Virus record (IMG/VR): IMGVR_UViG_3300033141_004173
Coordinates: 1 to 24,112 of that record
Length of the DNA: 24,112 nucleotides
From: a virus
Strand: one strand, 5' to 3'
Shown here: positions 8,131 to 14,799 of the stretch, piece by piece
Position numbering within the stretch: the stretch's first letter is position 1
Layout: each line of letters begins with the position of its first letter
Translations under genes and position numbers: made by a program
The notes under the pieces: model-generated
The model's input: the letters and a program-made list of their open reading frames with translations, nothing else
Database searches by the model: none
What the model was told of the DNA's origin: nothing

Positions 8131-8144
8131 TTATCAATCTGAGA

Positions 8145-8609
8145 CTATTTTCTGTTATATTTATCTTTTATCCTGATTATGTCTTCTTCGTCATTATATC
8201 CAAAGGCTATATCTAAAATACGTCCTATATCTTTATTTCCTTTATAAAAAGCACGATGAACTACAAGACGCCGGAAACCGAACATATCTCCTTCGGATGC
8301 TTCTACCGTTACTAAATTCTCTTTGAGAAAATCTTCTGTGTTTCTGAAACGCTTTTCTTCATCAGTATCATCAATAATATATTGGGGAATAGGTATTTTA
8401 CTATATTCTATAGTAAAGCCATCATCCATTACTAAATAGAATTGATCTCTCTGGAAATGATATTGCATAGATAACATTTCATTTTTGTATACATATAAAA
8501 CTTTACATGTACATTGTTCATTATCTGAATATAATCCATAATATCCCCAAGGTCGATCAAACCTGAGCGCAGTAAATGGTTTTATCATATAATTATTTTC
8601 TATCTTCAT
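8145..8609 (-). CDS. Mannose-6-phosphate isomerase type II-like cupin
   Basis: A 154-residue single-domain protein matching the C-terminal cupin of ManC-type enzymes. RPWGYY is at 19-24, the core LSMQYHFQRDQFYLVMDDG at 46-64, then EASEGDMFGF and VVHRAFY (His118), and finally DEEDIIRIKDKYNR at the end, matching the usual EDDIVRL-DxYGR tail. In the family this domain interconverts mannose-6-phosphate and fructose-6-phosphate, feeding nucleotide sugar synthesis. The metal-site Glu of the typical H-x(2)-R-x-E pattern appears to be Gln56 here, so activity or metal use may differ. The nucleotidyltransferase half of ManC is absent. It sits in the accessory block with the DegT aminotransferase gene, which suggests a sugar-modification role. 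AAGGA is nine bases before the ATG. Confidence 0.75.
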   Translation of the reverse strand: MKIENNYMIKPFTALRFDRPWGYYGLYSDNEQCTCKVLYVYKNEMLSMQYHFQRDQFYLVMDDGFTIEYSKIPIPQYIIDDTDEEKRFRNTEDFLKENLVTVEASEGDMFGFRRLVVHRAFYKGNKDIGRILDIAFGYNDEEDIIRIKDKYNRK

Positions 8610-8620
8610 ACGTTTTATCC

Positions 8621-8926
8621 TTATGTTTGTGATTGTTCTGTAGATTTTTTACACCATTCTTGAAATTCTTTCCAGTTTACTTGAGTAATACCTGTAGATA
8701 TACAAAAAATAAGCCATTCTATAAAACGTATAGCTTCTGTTTCATTCCCTTCAATATGTTCTATTATATAGAGTGATCTCATATCTGGAGAAAGGCAAAT
8801 ATGTGCCTCGATATCATATCGTACTAAGGTAGATACTGCATCTGTCTGTATTTTTACAGGAATACACTTAAAATGGTATGCACCATCTAGCTTTACAGCA
8901 ACCATATCTCTATTAATATACCACAT
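8621..8926 (-). CDS. Small unknown protein (101 aa)
   Basis: A 101-residue protein with predicted mixed alpha/beta content, Trp residues near both ends and a hydrophobic segment FIEWLIFCISTGI around residues 68-80 that is too short for a certain membrane span. No family was recognised. It follows the ribbon-helix-helix gene after four bases and precedes the cupin gene by 11 bases, so it belongs to the same transcription unit. Confidence 0.5.
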   Translation of the reverse strand: MWYINRDMVAVKLDGAYHFKCIPVKIQTDAVSTLVRYDIEAHICLSPDMRSLYIIEHIEGNETEAIRFIEWLIFCISTGITQVNWKEFQEWCKKSTEQSQT

Positions 8927-8930
8927 GTTA

Positions 8931-9101
8931 TTATCTTGTCGTTTTATTAGTCTTTTTTTCTCGTTCTCTGAGAAGCATATCCCTAAAATACTCTGTTTTT
9001 GTTTTATATGTTCTCTTTAATTCTTTTTCTAGAAAAGAATATAATTCTGTGGGCAAATTAAAACCTACAAAAATATAATCACTTTTTGTTTTCTTTGCCA
9101 T
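8931..9101 (-). CDS. Ribbon-helix-helix small DNA-binding protein
   Basis: A 56-residue gene starting at the ATG at 9101 and ending in TAA at 8931-8933. The ribosome binding site AAGGATTTG lies about ten bases upstream, inside the end of the previous gene. Residues 9-48 follow the MetJ/Arc/CopG ribbon-helix-helix pattern: a short strand YIFVGFNLP, a helix ELYSFLEKELK, a turn with TKTEY, then the helix FRDMLLRERE. Such proteins bind DNA as dimers and often repress their own operon. The C terminus is basic (REKKTNKTTR). It is packed tightly between its neighbours, four bases or fewer on each side. Its operator might be in the gap at 9357-9413, but that is a guess. Confidence 0.7.
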   Translation of the reverse strand: MAKKTKSDYIFVGFNLPTELYSFLEKELKRTYKTKTEYFRDMLLREREKKTNKTTR

Positions 9102-9104
9102 ATT

Positions 9105-9353
9105 TTACAAATCCTTATCATCTTTATGATATTGCATAAGATTACATTCACCTATATAAGTAAGTATATATATTCCTCCACCAAATTTGTCGTAATATTC
9201 GATAGCTTTTGCTAGATTATCTGTAACTATATATAATTCACCATTAGGATTAAATATACTTAAGTATTTCGTACCTTTATCTGTTGATTTACTAACAGCA
9301 TTATGTAATGTATTGGTATAATGATTGAATATTATTCGATAAATTTTCAACAT
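9105..9353 (-). CDS. Small unknown protein (82 aa)
   Basis: An 82-residue protein from the ATG at 9353. A TTG codon just upstream (9356) could extend it by one residue. It has a beta-rich middle (KYLSIFNPNGELYIVTDN) and a YYDKFGGGIYILTYIGEC stretch. No family was recognised. It is the first gene after the gap following the DegT gene and overlaps nothing. The weak AGAGA site about eight bases upstream suggests modest translation. Confidence 0.5.
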   Translation of the reverse strand: MLKIYRIIFNHYTNTLHNAVSKSTDKGTKYLSIFNPNGELYIVTDNLAKAIEYYDKFGGGIYILTYIGECNLMQYHKDDKDL

Positions 9354-9383
9354 CAAAATATCTCTAGATTAAAGATAAATTTA

Positions 9384-9417
9384 ATAAAACATTGTTTTAT
9401 AAGATAAAACTTGTCAA
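9384..9417 (-). promoter_or_regulatory. Weak promoter or operator region before the 82-aa gene
   Basis: A consensus -35 box TTGACA (9412-9417, minus strand) overlaps the DegT stop codon. The only -10-like match is AACAAT after 15 bases. A 7-bp inverted repeat (ATAAAAC-ATT-GTTTTAT, 9384-9400) covers the expected -10 area and might be an operator or a weak terminator for the DegT gene. Confidence 0.3.
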
Positions 9418-10562
9418 CAACTTTTTCCGATTTTTTGACAAATTTCCATAATATTTTCTATAATATAGTTAACTTCATCTTCGGGTAGTTCTGGATAAAT
9501 AGGTAAACTTATTGTAGATTCATATATAGCTTCGGACATAGGAAATTCAGCTATATTTTTTCTGTAGTATGAAAAACGATATAAAGGGGTATAGTGAACA
9601 CTAACTGCTATTTTACGTTGACGTAATAATAATATTAATTTATCCCGCCATTCAATAGAAAAGTCCTTGAAATTTGTATTCAATTTTAGGGGATATAAAT
9701 GCCATGATGATATCTTGTGCTTATCTACTGTATAAGGTGTTATATATACAGACTGATCAAAACTTTTGTTGTACATTTCTGCTATTTTTGTTCTTTTAGT
9801 ATGCATTATATCTGCTTTGCGTAACTGTACTATACCAATAGCAGCATTAATATCAGACATATTATATTTGTAACCTAAACATACTATATCATATGACCAT
9901 GATAATCCATTTTTTCTCTTGAGTATATCTTTATCTACACCGTGTAATCTCAATTTACGTATTTTCTCTGCTATTTCTATATTATTAGTTGTTACCATCC
10001 CACCTTCGCCAGTAGTTATGGTTTTGTTTGCATAAAAACTAAAACAGGTAGCATCCCCAAACGTTCCGATTAATTTTCCATTATAGTAAGAAGGCAATGC
10101 ATGTGCTGCATCTTCTATTACAAATAATTTGTGTTTATGTGCAATTTCTATGATGTTTTCAATATCACAAGGCTGGCCACTATAATGTACAGGTATAATA
10201 GCTTTCGTTTTATTGTTAATTGCTTTTTTTATATTATCTATACTGATACAATGTGTATTGTAATCTACATCAACTATTACTGGAATAGCTCCACAATATT
10301 CTACAGCTTGTGCAGTAGCAACAAATGTCATAGCAGGTACTATAACTTCATCTCCATATCCTACTCCTACTGCCTTAAGAGCACAATGCAATGCTGCTGT
10401 ACAAGAGTTAAGAGAAATTGCATAATCAGCACCTACATATCTTGCAAAATTATTTTCAAACTCTACAGCTTTCTCACCAGAAGTCAACCAACCATTTTTT
10501 AATACTTCTACTACAGCTTCGATTTCATCATTATTTATTGATAATTTATAAAAAGGTATCAT
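9414..10562 (-). CDS. DegT/DnrJ/EryC1/StrS family sugar aminotransferase
   Basis: A full-length 382-residue PLP-dependent aminotransferase of the type that adds an amino group to keto-sugars bound to a nucleotide (as ArnB, PseC and similar enzymes do). N-terminal GWLTSGEKAVEFE (24-36) and NSCTAALHCALKA (52-64) are typical. Asp151 in VIEDAAHALPS binds the PLP ring nitrogen, and Lys180 in FYANKTITTGEGG is the Schiff-base lysine. It looks intact and likely active. The precise sugar cannot be assigned. It follows a virion gene by six bases with AGGT before the start, so it is transcribed with structural genes. Together with the cupin and Maf-like genes it points to phage-directed amino-sugar glycan modification. 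Confidence 0.9.
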   Translation of the reverse strand: MIPFYKLSINNDEIEAVVEVLKNGWLTSGEKAVEFENNFARYVGADYAISLNSCTAALHCALKAVGVGYGDEVIVPAMTFVATAQAVEYCGAIPVIVDVDYNTHCISIDNIKKAINNKTKAIIPVHYSGQPCDIENIIEIAHKHKLFVIEDAAHALPSYYNGKLIGTFGDATCFSFYANKTITTGEGGMVTTNNIEIAEKIRKLRLHGVDKDILKRKNGLSWSYDIVCLGYKYNMSDINAAIGIVQLRKADIMHTKRTKIAEMYNKSFDQSVYITPYTVDKHKISSWHLYPLKLNTNFKDFSIEWRDKLILLLRQRKIAVSVHYTPLYRFSYYRKNIAEFPMSEAIYESTISLPIYPELPEDEVNYIIENIMEICQKIGKSC

Positions 10563-10568
10563 TACTAC

Positions 10569-11492
10569 CTACATTGGAACATTTCCTCTAGCTGTGAAGC
10601 CTAAAACACTATGTAGTGCCAATTGTCCCCCCTGTGTGACATTATTCATAAGAGTTCCCCATATACCCATAGCCGCCCATGGGAAGGTTCCAACACCAGT
10701 TGGAGGAGCACAATGATTCCATTTAAATAATGCTTTTTGTTCTTTATATTCTGTTAACAAAGCATCATGCCATCCCTTAATATGAGAATGTCTTTCAAAG
10801 GAAAGTTGTAAACCACTATCTGATGTAGAAAAACTAATATCTACTTCCAAGATGCCAACTGCGATTAGACATCGTATTAATGATCCAAGACGTGTCAAAT
10901 CAAACATATCCATAGGAAATCCACCTCGTAAATATGGATTTCCTTTTTTATCTAAATCAATATCAAGATATACCGGCCAGAAATTAGTACGAGGAGGAGT
11001 ACTGTTGATTTCTACAATCGTGCCCTCAATCATTCGCATAATTTCTTTTACCGTCATTTTTTTCTCAAAGCCACCTGTAAAGGCAACAATACCGTCTTGT
11101 CCTATACCATCTGTTGATGATATACCTACTCCAGGATTAGGTAACCGTCTTCTTACGAGATCTAATCTGATTAGCACATCATCTAATATTTGATACTCAT
11201 GTAATGTCATAATTGAAAATAATCGTGGATTAAGAAGAGTATAATTGAGTATTGGTGTACTGTATGAGGGATATAAATTATTATTATTTATAGTAAATTC
11301 AACTGTTGTTGCCCCTGTAGATGTTTTGGTTGTTGTTGTTCTCCATACGACATAATCTTCCATAGTACTTATAGGAATACCTGTAGAAGTATCGTATACA
11401 ACATATGCAATTGCATCTTCGCTAGATATCTCTTCGGTTTGAAATGTAATACCGCTAGAGGTAATTTCATTTATGTCTACTAGTCGTAGCAT
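10569..11492 (-). CDS. Probable virion structural protein (307 aa)
   Basis: A 307-residue protein without signal peptide. The first 100 residues are Thr/Ser-rich and probably beta, with VYDTSTGIPIS and TKTSTGATTVEF. The middle holds VRRRLPNPGVGISSTDGIGQDG and a FWPVYLDIDLDKKGNPYLRGGFP strand set. The C terminus is Gly- and Trp-rich (GTFPWAAMGIWGTLMNNV). No family was recognised, but composition and position in the head operon after the capsid gene suggest a neck, completion or other structural protein. Its ATG overlaps the TAA of the upstream gene by one base (TAATG) and no Shine-Dalgarno is seen, so translation is probably coupled. Confidence 0.5.
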   Translation of the reverse strand: MLRLVDINEITSSGITFQTEEISSEDAIAYVVYDTSTGIPISTMEDYVVWRTTTTKTSTGATTVEFTINNNNLYPSYSTPILNYTLLNPRLFSIMTLHEYQILDDVLIRLDLVRRRLPNPGVGISSTDGIGQDGIVAFTGGFEKKMTVKEIMRMIEGTIVEINSTPPRTNFWPVYLDIDLDKKGNPYLRGGFPMDMFDLTRLGSLIRCLIAVGILEVDISFSTSDSGLQLSFERHSHIKGWHDALLTEYKEQKALFKWNHCAPPTGVGTFPWAAMGIWGTLMNNVTQGGQLALHSVLGFTARGNVPM

Positions 11493-12382
11493 TAAACTAA
11501 TTGTGCCTTTTTTTCCAACAAAGCTGCTCTGATATTATGATCATTTATTACAGCAGAATGCCCCATAATATGCTCGATCTCTTCTATAGAGAGATTCTCA
11601 TTGTATATCCATTGTATAAATTCTGGACTCTGCATAGCAGTCATAGCTTTTGCAGGATCAGGATCATTCTTTAAAGCCAATTTACCTAATTTAGCCTCCA
11701 CTACACTTCTGATTTTACCTGAAGTTGGTTGTATTGTGGATAATAATCTTTCATGAGGTAAATTCATCTCAGGACTATTCATAGATTGAACTTTAAGTTG
11801 TTGTAGTTTTTTATTCTCTTGTTCTCTAATAATATCTAATTTCCTTTTAAGTTTAAGTTGTCTTTCTCTTTCTTCAAGATATTGTTGCTCTGTTAATCTT
11901 ATTAACAGAGGATTCTGATCATATAGAGCTCTTCTTATATCTCTTGAAGCTTTAATATCATCAAGCGTTGTATATACTAGCAGATCCCTACATTCACCAA
12001 CAGGAATCATGCTCATATTATCAATATCTGATATAACAATATGTGTTCCTGAAACATTTTTAACGTAAAACGTCTCATTACCTCTACTATCCCTATATGT
12101 AGGATCTTCTACAGTAACTGCACTTTGAGGTAAGTTTCCTAATTCTTTTTCAATCTCAGCTATTCTTCTTTTTAAATCAGTTTCTTCTGTGTATGCTGGT
12201 GTTGTTACTTGACTTTGCTGAGATGGTACTTCAACCACATCAGATGATGCAACTGTATTGGTAGTCTGCTGTACCTCTACATTATCTTGATCTATAGGAT
12301 AACCCTCTGAATCCATAGTACTAATTTTCTTTCTTAATAATTCTTCTTGTTTTGGTGTTAATTGTGGATATTGGTTTGACAT
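11492..12382 (-). CDS. Glu/Gln-rich coiled-coil protein of structural operon
   Basis: A 296-residue protein from the ATG at 12382. The AAGGAG site lies nine bases before it, while it directly abuts the earlier ATG at 12391, which is therefore unlikely. The N terminus begins MSNQYPQLTPKQEELLRKK. A Gln/Thr/Ser-rich low-complexity linker follows (about 37-60), then a TFYVKNVSGTHIVISD beta segment. A long charged helix (about 155-195, with many E, R, K, Q) is likely a coiled coil. The C terminus (SIEEIEHIMGHSAVINDHNI) is helical. No family was recognised. It is the first gene of the operon that continues to the DegT gene, so it is probably a virion or assembly protein. Confidence 0.5.
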   Translation of the reverse strand: MSNQYPQLTPKQEELLRKKISTMDSEGYPIDQDNVEVQQTTNTVASSDVVEVPSQQSQVTTPAYTEETDLKRRIAEIEKELGNLPQSAVTVEDPTYRDSRGNETFYVKNVSGTHIVISDIDNMSMIPVGECRDLLVYTTLDDIKASRDIRRALYDQNPLLIRLTEQQYLEERERQLKLKRKLDIIREQENKKLQQLKVQSMNSPEMNLPHERLLSTIQPTSGKIRSVVEAKLGKLALKNDPDPAKAMTAMQSPEFIQWIYNENLSIEEIEHIMGHSAVINDHNIRAALLEKKAQLV

Positions 12383-12415
12383 AATTATCATCTCCTTTTA
12401 TTTGATTTAAAATAT

Positions 12416-12443
12416 AAAATATCTCCCTTGTTTTTCAGGTCAA
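12416..12443 (-). promoter_or_regulatory. Candidate promoter for the 12382-to-9414 operon
   Basis: Minus strand TTGACC (12438-12443), 16 bases, then TATTTT (12416-12421). The -35 box differs from consensus by one base and the -10 box by two. It lies in the divergent gap and about 35 bases before the start codon, so it would restart transcription downstream of the mobile insertion. Confidence 0.4.
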
Positions 12444-12472
12444 GCACTTTATTAAAAAAATTGATTATTTAC

Positions 12473-12505
12473 TTGACAATTCAGATTCTTCTTTCTAAAA
12501 GAAGA
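12473..12505 (+). promoter_or_regulatory. Plus-strand promoter and hairpin before the YwgA-like gene
   Basis: A consensus TTGACA (12473-12478) with TAAAAG after 17 bases (weak -10). An 8-bp inverted repeat TCTTCTTT-CTA-AAAGAAGA (12487-12505) ends one base before the ATG at 12507 and includes the -10 area and the only Shine-Dalgarno-like bases (AGAAGA). Expression may therefore be leaderless or under hairpin control. Confidence 0.35.
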
Positions 12506-12506
12506 T

Positions 12507-13010
12507 ATGCTAGCTTGCTCAAAATCCACCCAGGAAATATTAGCATTGATCTTGGCATTAAACAATAAAATTAAAGGATGGCCAAGATTCCATAAAATAA
12601 CTTATATTTTGAAAAATATGGGAATAAACTTCAAGTATAAATTCAGTTATCATTACTTTGGACCATATTCTTCTGATTTACAGCTTGAACTCGAAGAGTT
12701 GCTTGATTGTAATATAGTAGTAAAAGAAAAAATCTCTCATTCTATATTATATCGAGTATCTGATCAATATAAAGCAATTATTAATACTGATTTGTTCAAA
12801 GATAAAATAATATTACTTAATTATTTAAATTCACAAGATTTATCGATATTAGAACTAATAGCAACAATCTATTATTTAATAAACACAGGTATCAAAAACG
12901 AAAAAGTCTTGCATAGTAAATTATGCATATTAAGACCGGATCTACATCAATATGAAATAAACAAAGCATTGAGATTGAAAACACACTTATCAAAAAATTA
13001 TCATCTTTAA
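12507..13010 (+). CDS. YwgA/Panacea (DUF4065)-like protein, only plus-strand gene
   Basis: A 167-residue protein. Residues 28-60 contain RFHKITYILKNMGINFKY followed by YHYFGPYSSDLQ, the helix-turn plus YGPYS signature typical of YwgA-family and related Panacea/SocA-like proteins, which occur as antitoxins or phage-associated proteins. A second domain from about residue 100 (LNYLNSQDLSILELIATIYYL) is helical and also typical of the YwgA end. No toxin gene was recognised next to it. Its 3' end overlaps that of the convergent endonuclease gene by 21 bases, and it is the only gene on this strand, consistent with arrival as a separate cassette. A role in phage defence or counter-defence is conceivable but not shown. 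Confidence 0.55.
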   Translation: MLACSKSTQEILALILALNNKIKGWPRFHKITYILKNMGINFKYKFSYHYFGPYSSDLQLELEELLDCNIVVKEKISHSILYRVSDQYKAIINTDLFKDKIILLNYLNSQDLSILELIATIYYLINTGIKNEKVLHSKLCILRPDLHQYEINKALRLKTHLSKNYHL

Positions 13011-14669
13011 ATTTCCTGCATCAAAAATTCTCAGGTAATCATTATTCAGCATATTTTGATATTCTGACAAAGAACTATCAAATGTCTCTAGTAGATTTTT
13101 TAATTTGTGTTTCTGAAATCTAATTCTGTTGTAAAGAATGTCTGGATGTTTTTTTGAAAAATAATAGTAGTTGGGACTTGTAATGTGTTCTTTTTTAAAT
13201 CCACTCTGGTACAAACCATGTCCATTGAAATAGCGAAGATCTACAAAACTTACTAATTGAGTAGGTTGTGTTTGTTTCAAAAAGTGCTTAATTAGTCTTT
13301 GTAACCCCCCTACAACTGCGTAATTAATCTTAGTACAGAAACGAACCAATTCAAATCCACCAGTTGAAAACCTGTTTTTAGAAAATGCAGCAAGGCAGAC
13401 TAAATTTTTTTCAAAATACAAACCTAGTTTTACAGATGCTGGAGCCTTTCCTTGCAAGTGATTTTCCTCTAGAAATTTTAAATATTCTATATTATCAACA
13501 TTTTTTATTAAACATTTTCTGGCATAAATCACAGAACTTAAACCAAGATAGTTTTTTATTATAGACTTTACGATGTCTTTTTTAGATAACCACTCAGTTT
13601 CGAATATCTGAATCAACTGTATATTTCGCTCTGTAAAAAATAGATATTTTTTCTGATGATAAAATTTATCTCTGTAAAAATCACAATGCCAATAAATTCC
13701 ACAAAATTCAATTCCTAAATTATGATCTTGAATATAAACATCAATCTCATATTTATATTTGCCTTGATCATAAAACTTTTTGTTTAAATCTATTTTGTCT
13801 ATTCCAATTGAATTTAACCAATCAGCTATTTCACTCTCAAAATAGGATCTAGATCTTTTACAGTTGCAATAAATATTATGCGGATTTGTCTCTTCAGAAT
13901 AGAAAATTGTTGTACATGATTGACATTTAAATCGATCGTAATTATTTGTGTTTTGGATATAATCATCTTTTGTAAAATCAGGAATAATGTCCTTCTTTTT
14001 TAACACCTTCAAAAAATCTTTCCAGTATTTCTTCCTGTGACTCATTCTGGTTTTTTCTTTAATTGTAACAGATTGTTGAGGATAAGATGTACCGTGTCTC
14101 TCTTTATTCGTAACAACTGCTTTTCGTTTAATTTCTTCGTTTTGAAAAGCATAGGGATGTCCATATTTCTGAATATTTGTTGATTTGATTTTGTTTTGTA
14201 TCTCTGGTGATTTAAACACATTATCCACGCCATATTTTTCTTTTATGGTTTGAATAGCCTTATTTCTGATAGAAGGAACCTTCAGTACATTATCTACACC
14301 ATAATTTTTTAAACAACTTTCTCTTTGCTTACTTCGTACTTGCTGAGAACAAGCTGGTGCATTACCACCATAGCGTAGTTGATTAGTTTTCTTTCGTTCT
14401 TCAATTACATTTTTATTTCTGGAAGGATTATCAGTTCCATACTTAGTCAAATTCGTAATCTTTGTCTTTTCTTTAATTTCTTCCAACTTTGCAATATTTG
14501 TTACTCCGTATTTTTTTAGAACCGTTTTTTGCCTATTATTGGCTTTTTGCTTTTGATAAATTTCCCAGTGTTTTTCACAGACTGGATAATAAAATAATTT
14601 ATCCTTACGTCTTCCTTCCTTTAGATTCTCAGTTGAGCCGCAGTATTTGCACTTTTTTATCTTTGGCAT
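12990..14669 (-). CDS. Hef/VSR-type homing endonuclease with KYG repeats and zinc fingers
   Basis: A 559-residue mobile endonuclease. Order: an N-terminal zinc finger (CKYC at 7-10 with Cys31/His34); about seven imperfect KYG repeats (52-216, such as KYGVDNVFKSPEIQNK), which usually bind DNA; a second zinc ribbon (CQSC 249-252, CNC 268-270); and a VSR-like PD-(D/E)xK nuclease (276-370, with YEIDVYI at 307-313 and GIEFCGIYWHCD at 319-330). A C-terminal domain (about 385-545) has VVGGLQRLIKHFL and PNYYYFSKK, as in phage Hef-like enzymes. Free-standing enzymes of this group spread by cutting intron-less or insertion-less relatives. The frame is intact. It lies in the gap after the capsid terminator and interrupts an otherwise continuous head operon. 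No strong ribosome binding site is seen. Confidence 0.85.
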   Translation of the reverse strand: MPKIKKCKYCGSTENLKEGRRKDKLFYYPVCEKHWEIYQKQKANNRQKTVLKKYGVTNIAKLEEIKEKTKITNLTKYGTDNPSRNKNVIEERKKTNQLRYGGNAPACSQQVRSKQRESCLKNYGVDNVLKVPSIRNKAIQTIKEKYGVDNVFKSPEIQNKIKSTNIQKYGHPYAFQNEEIKRKAVVTNKERHGTSYPQQSVTIKEKTRMSHRKKYWKDFLKVLKKKDIIPDFTKDDYIQNTNNYDRFKCQSCTTIFYSEETNPHNIYCNCKRSRSYFESEIADWLNSIGIDKIDLNKKFYDQGKYKYEIDVYIQDHNLGIEFCGIYWHCDFYRDKFYHQKKYLFFTERNIQLIQIFETEWLSKKDIVKSIIKNYLGLSSVIYARKCLIKNVDNIEYLKFLEENHLQGKAPASVKLGLYFEKNLVCLAAFSKNRFSTGGFELVRFCTKINYAVVGGLQRLIKHFLKQTQPTQLVSFVDLRYFNGHGLYQSGFKKEHITSPNYYYFSKKHPDILYNRIRFQKHKLKNLLETFDSSLSEYQNMLNNDYLRIFDAGNLKMIIF

Positions 14670-14739
14670 TTTTCTATATCTTCGATTATTTTATTTTCAA
14701 AGTAATAAATTCAAAGATAAAAATCAAGGATATTAATAA

Positions 14740-14772
14740 AAATATCCCTCTTATATATCAAGAGGGATATTT
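14740..14772 (-). terminator. Intrinsic terminator of the capsid operon
   Basis: A perfect 13-bp stem (AAATATCCCTCTT / AAGAGGGATATTT) with a 7-base loop lies 28 bases past the capsid stop codon. On the minus strand the stem runs into ATTTTTATTAATA, so it works in the direction of the capsid gene. No T tract follows on the plus strand. Confidence 0.8.
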
Positions 14773-14799
14773 AAAGAAAATCGGATTAGCGTAGTCAGA

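Noticed and set aside
9384-9400. Intrinsic terminator after the DegT gene
   Set aside because: The stem is only seven A/T-rich pairs and no T tract follows on the minus strand.
14042-14233. Short minus-strand frame within the homing endonuclease gene
   Set aside because: It is an alternate frame of the KYG repeat region and its sequence is simply the shifted repeat.
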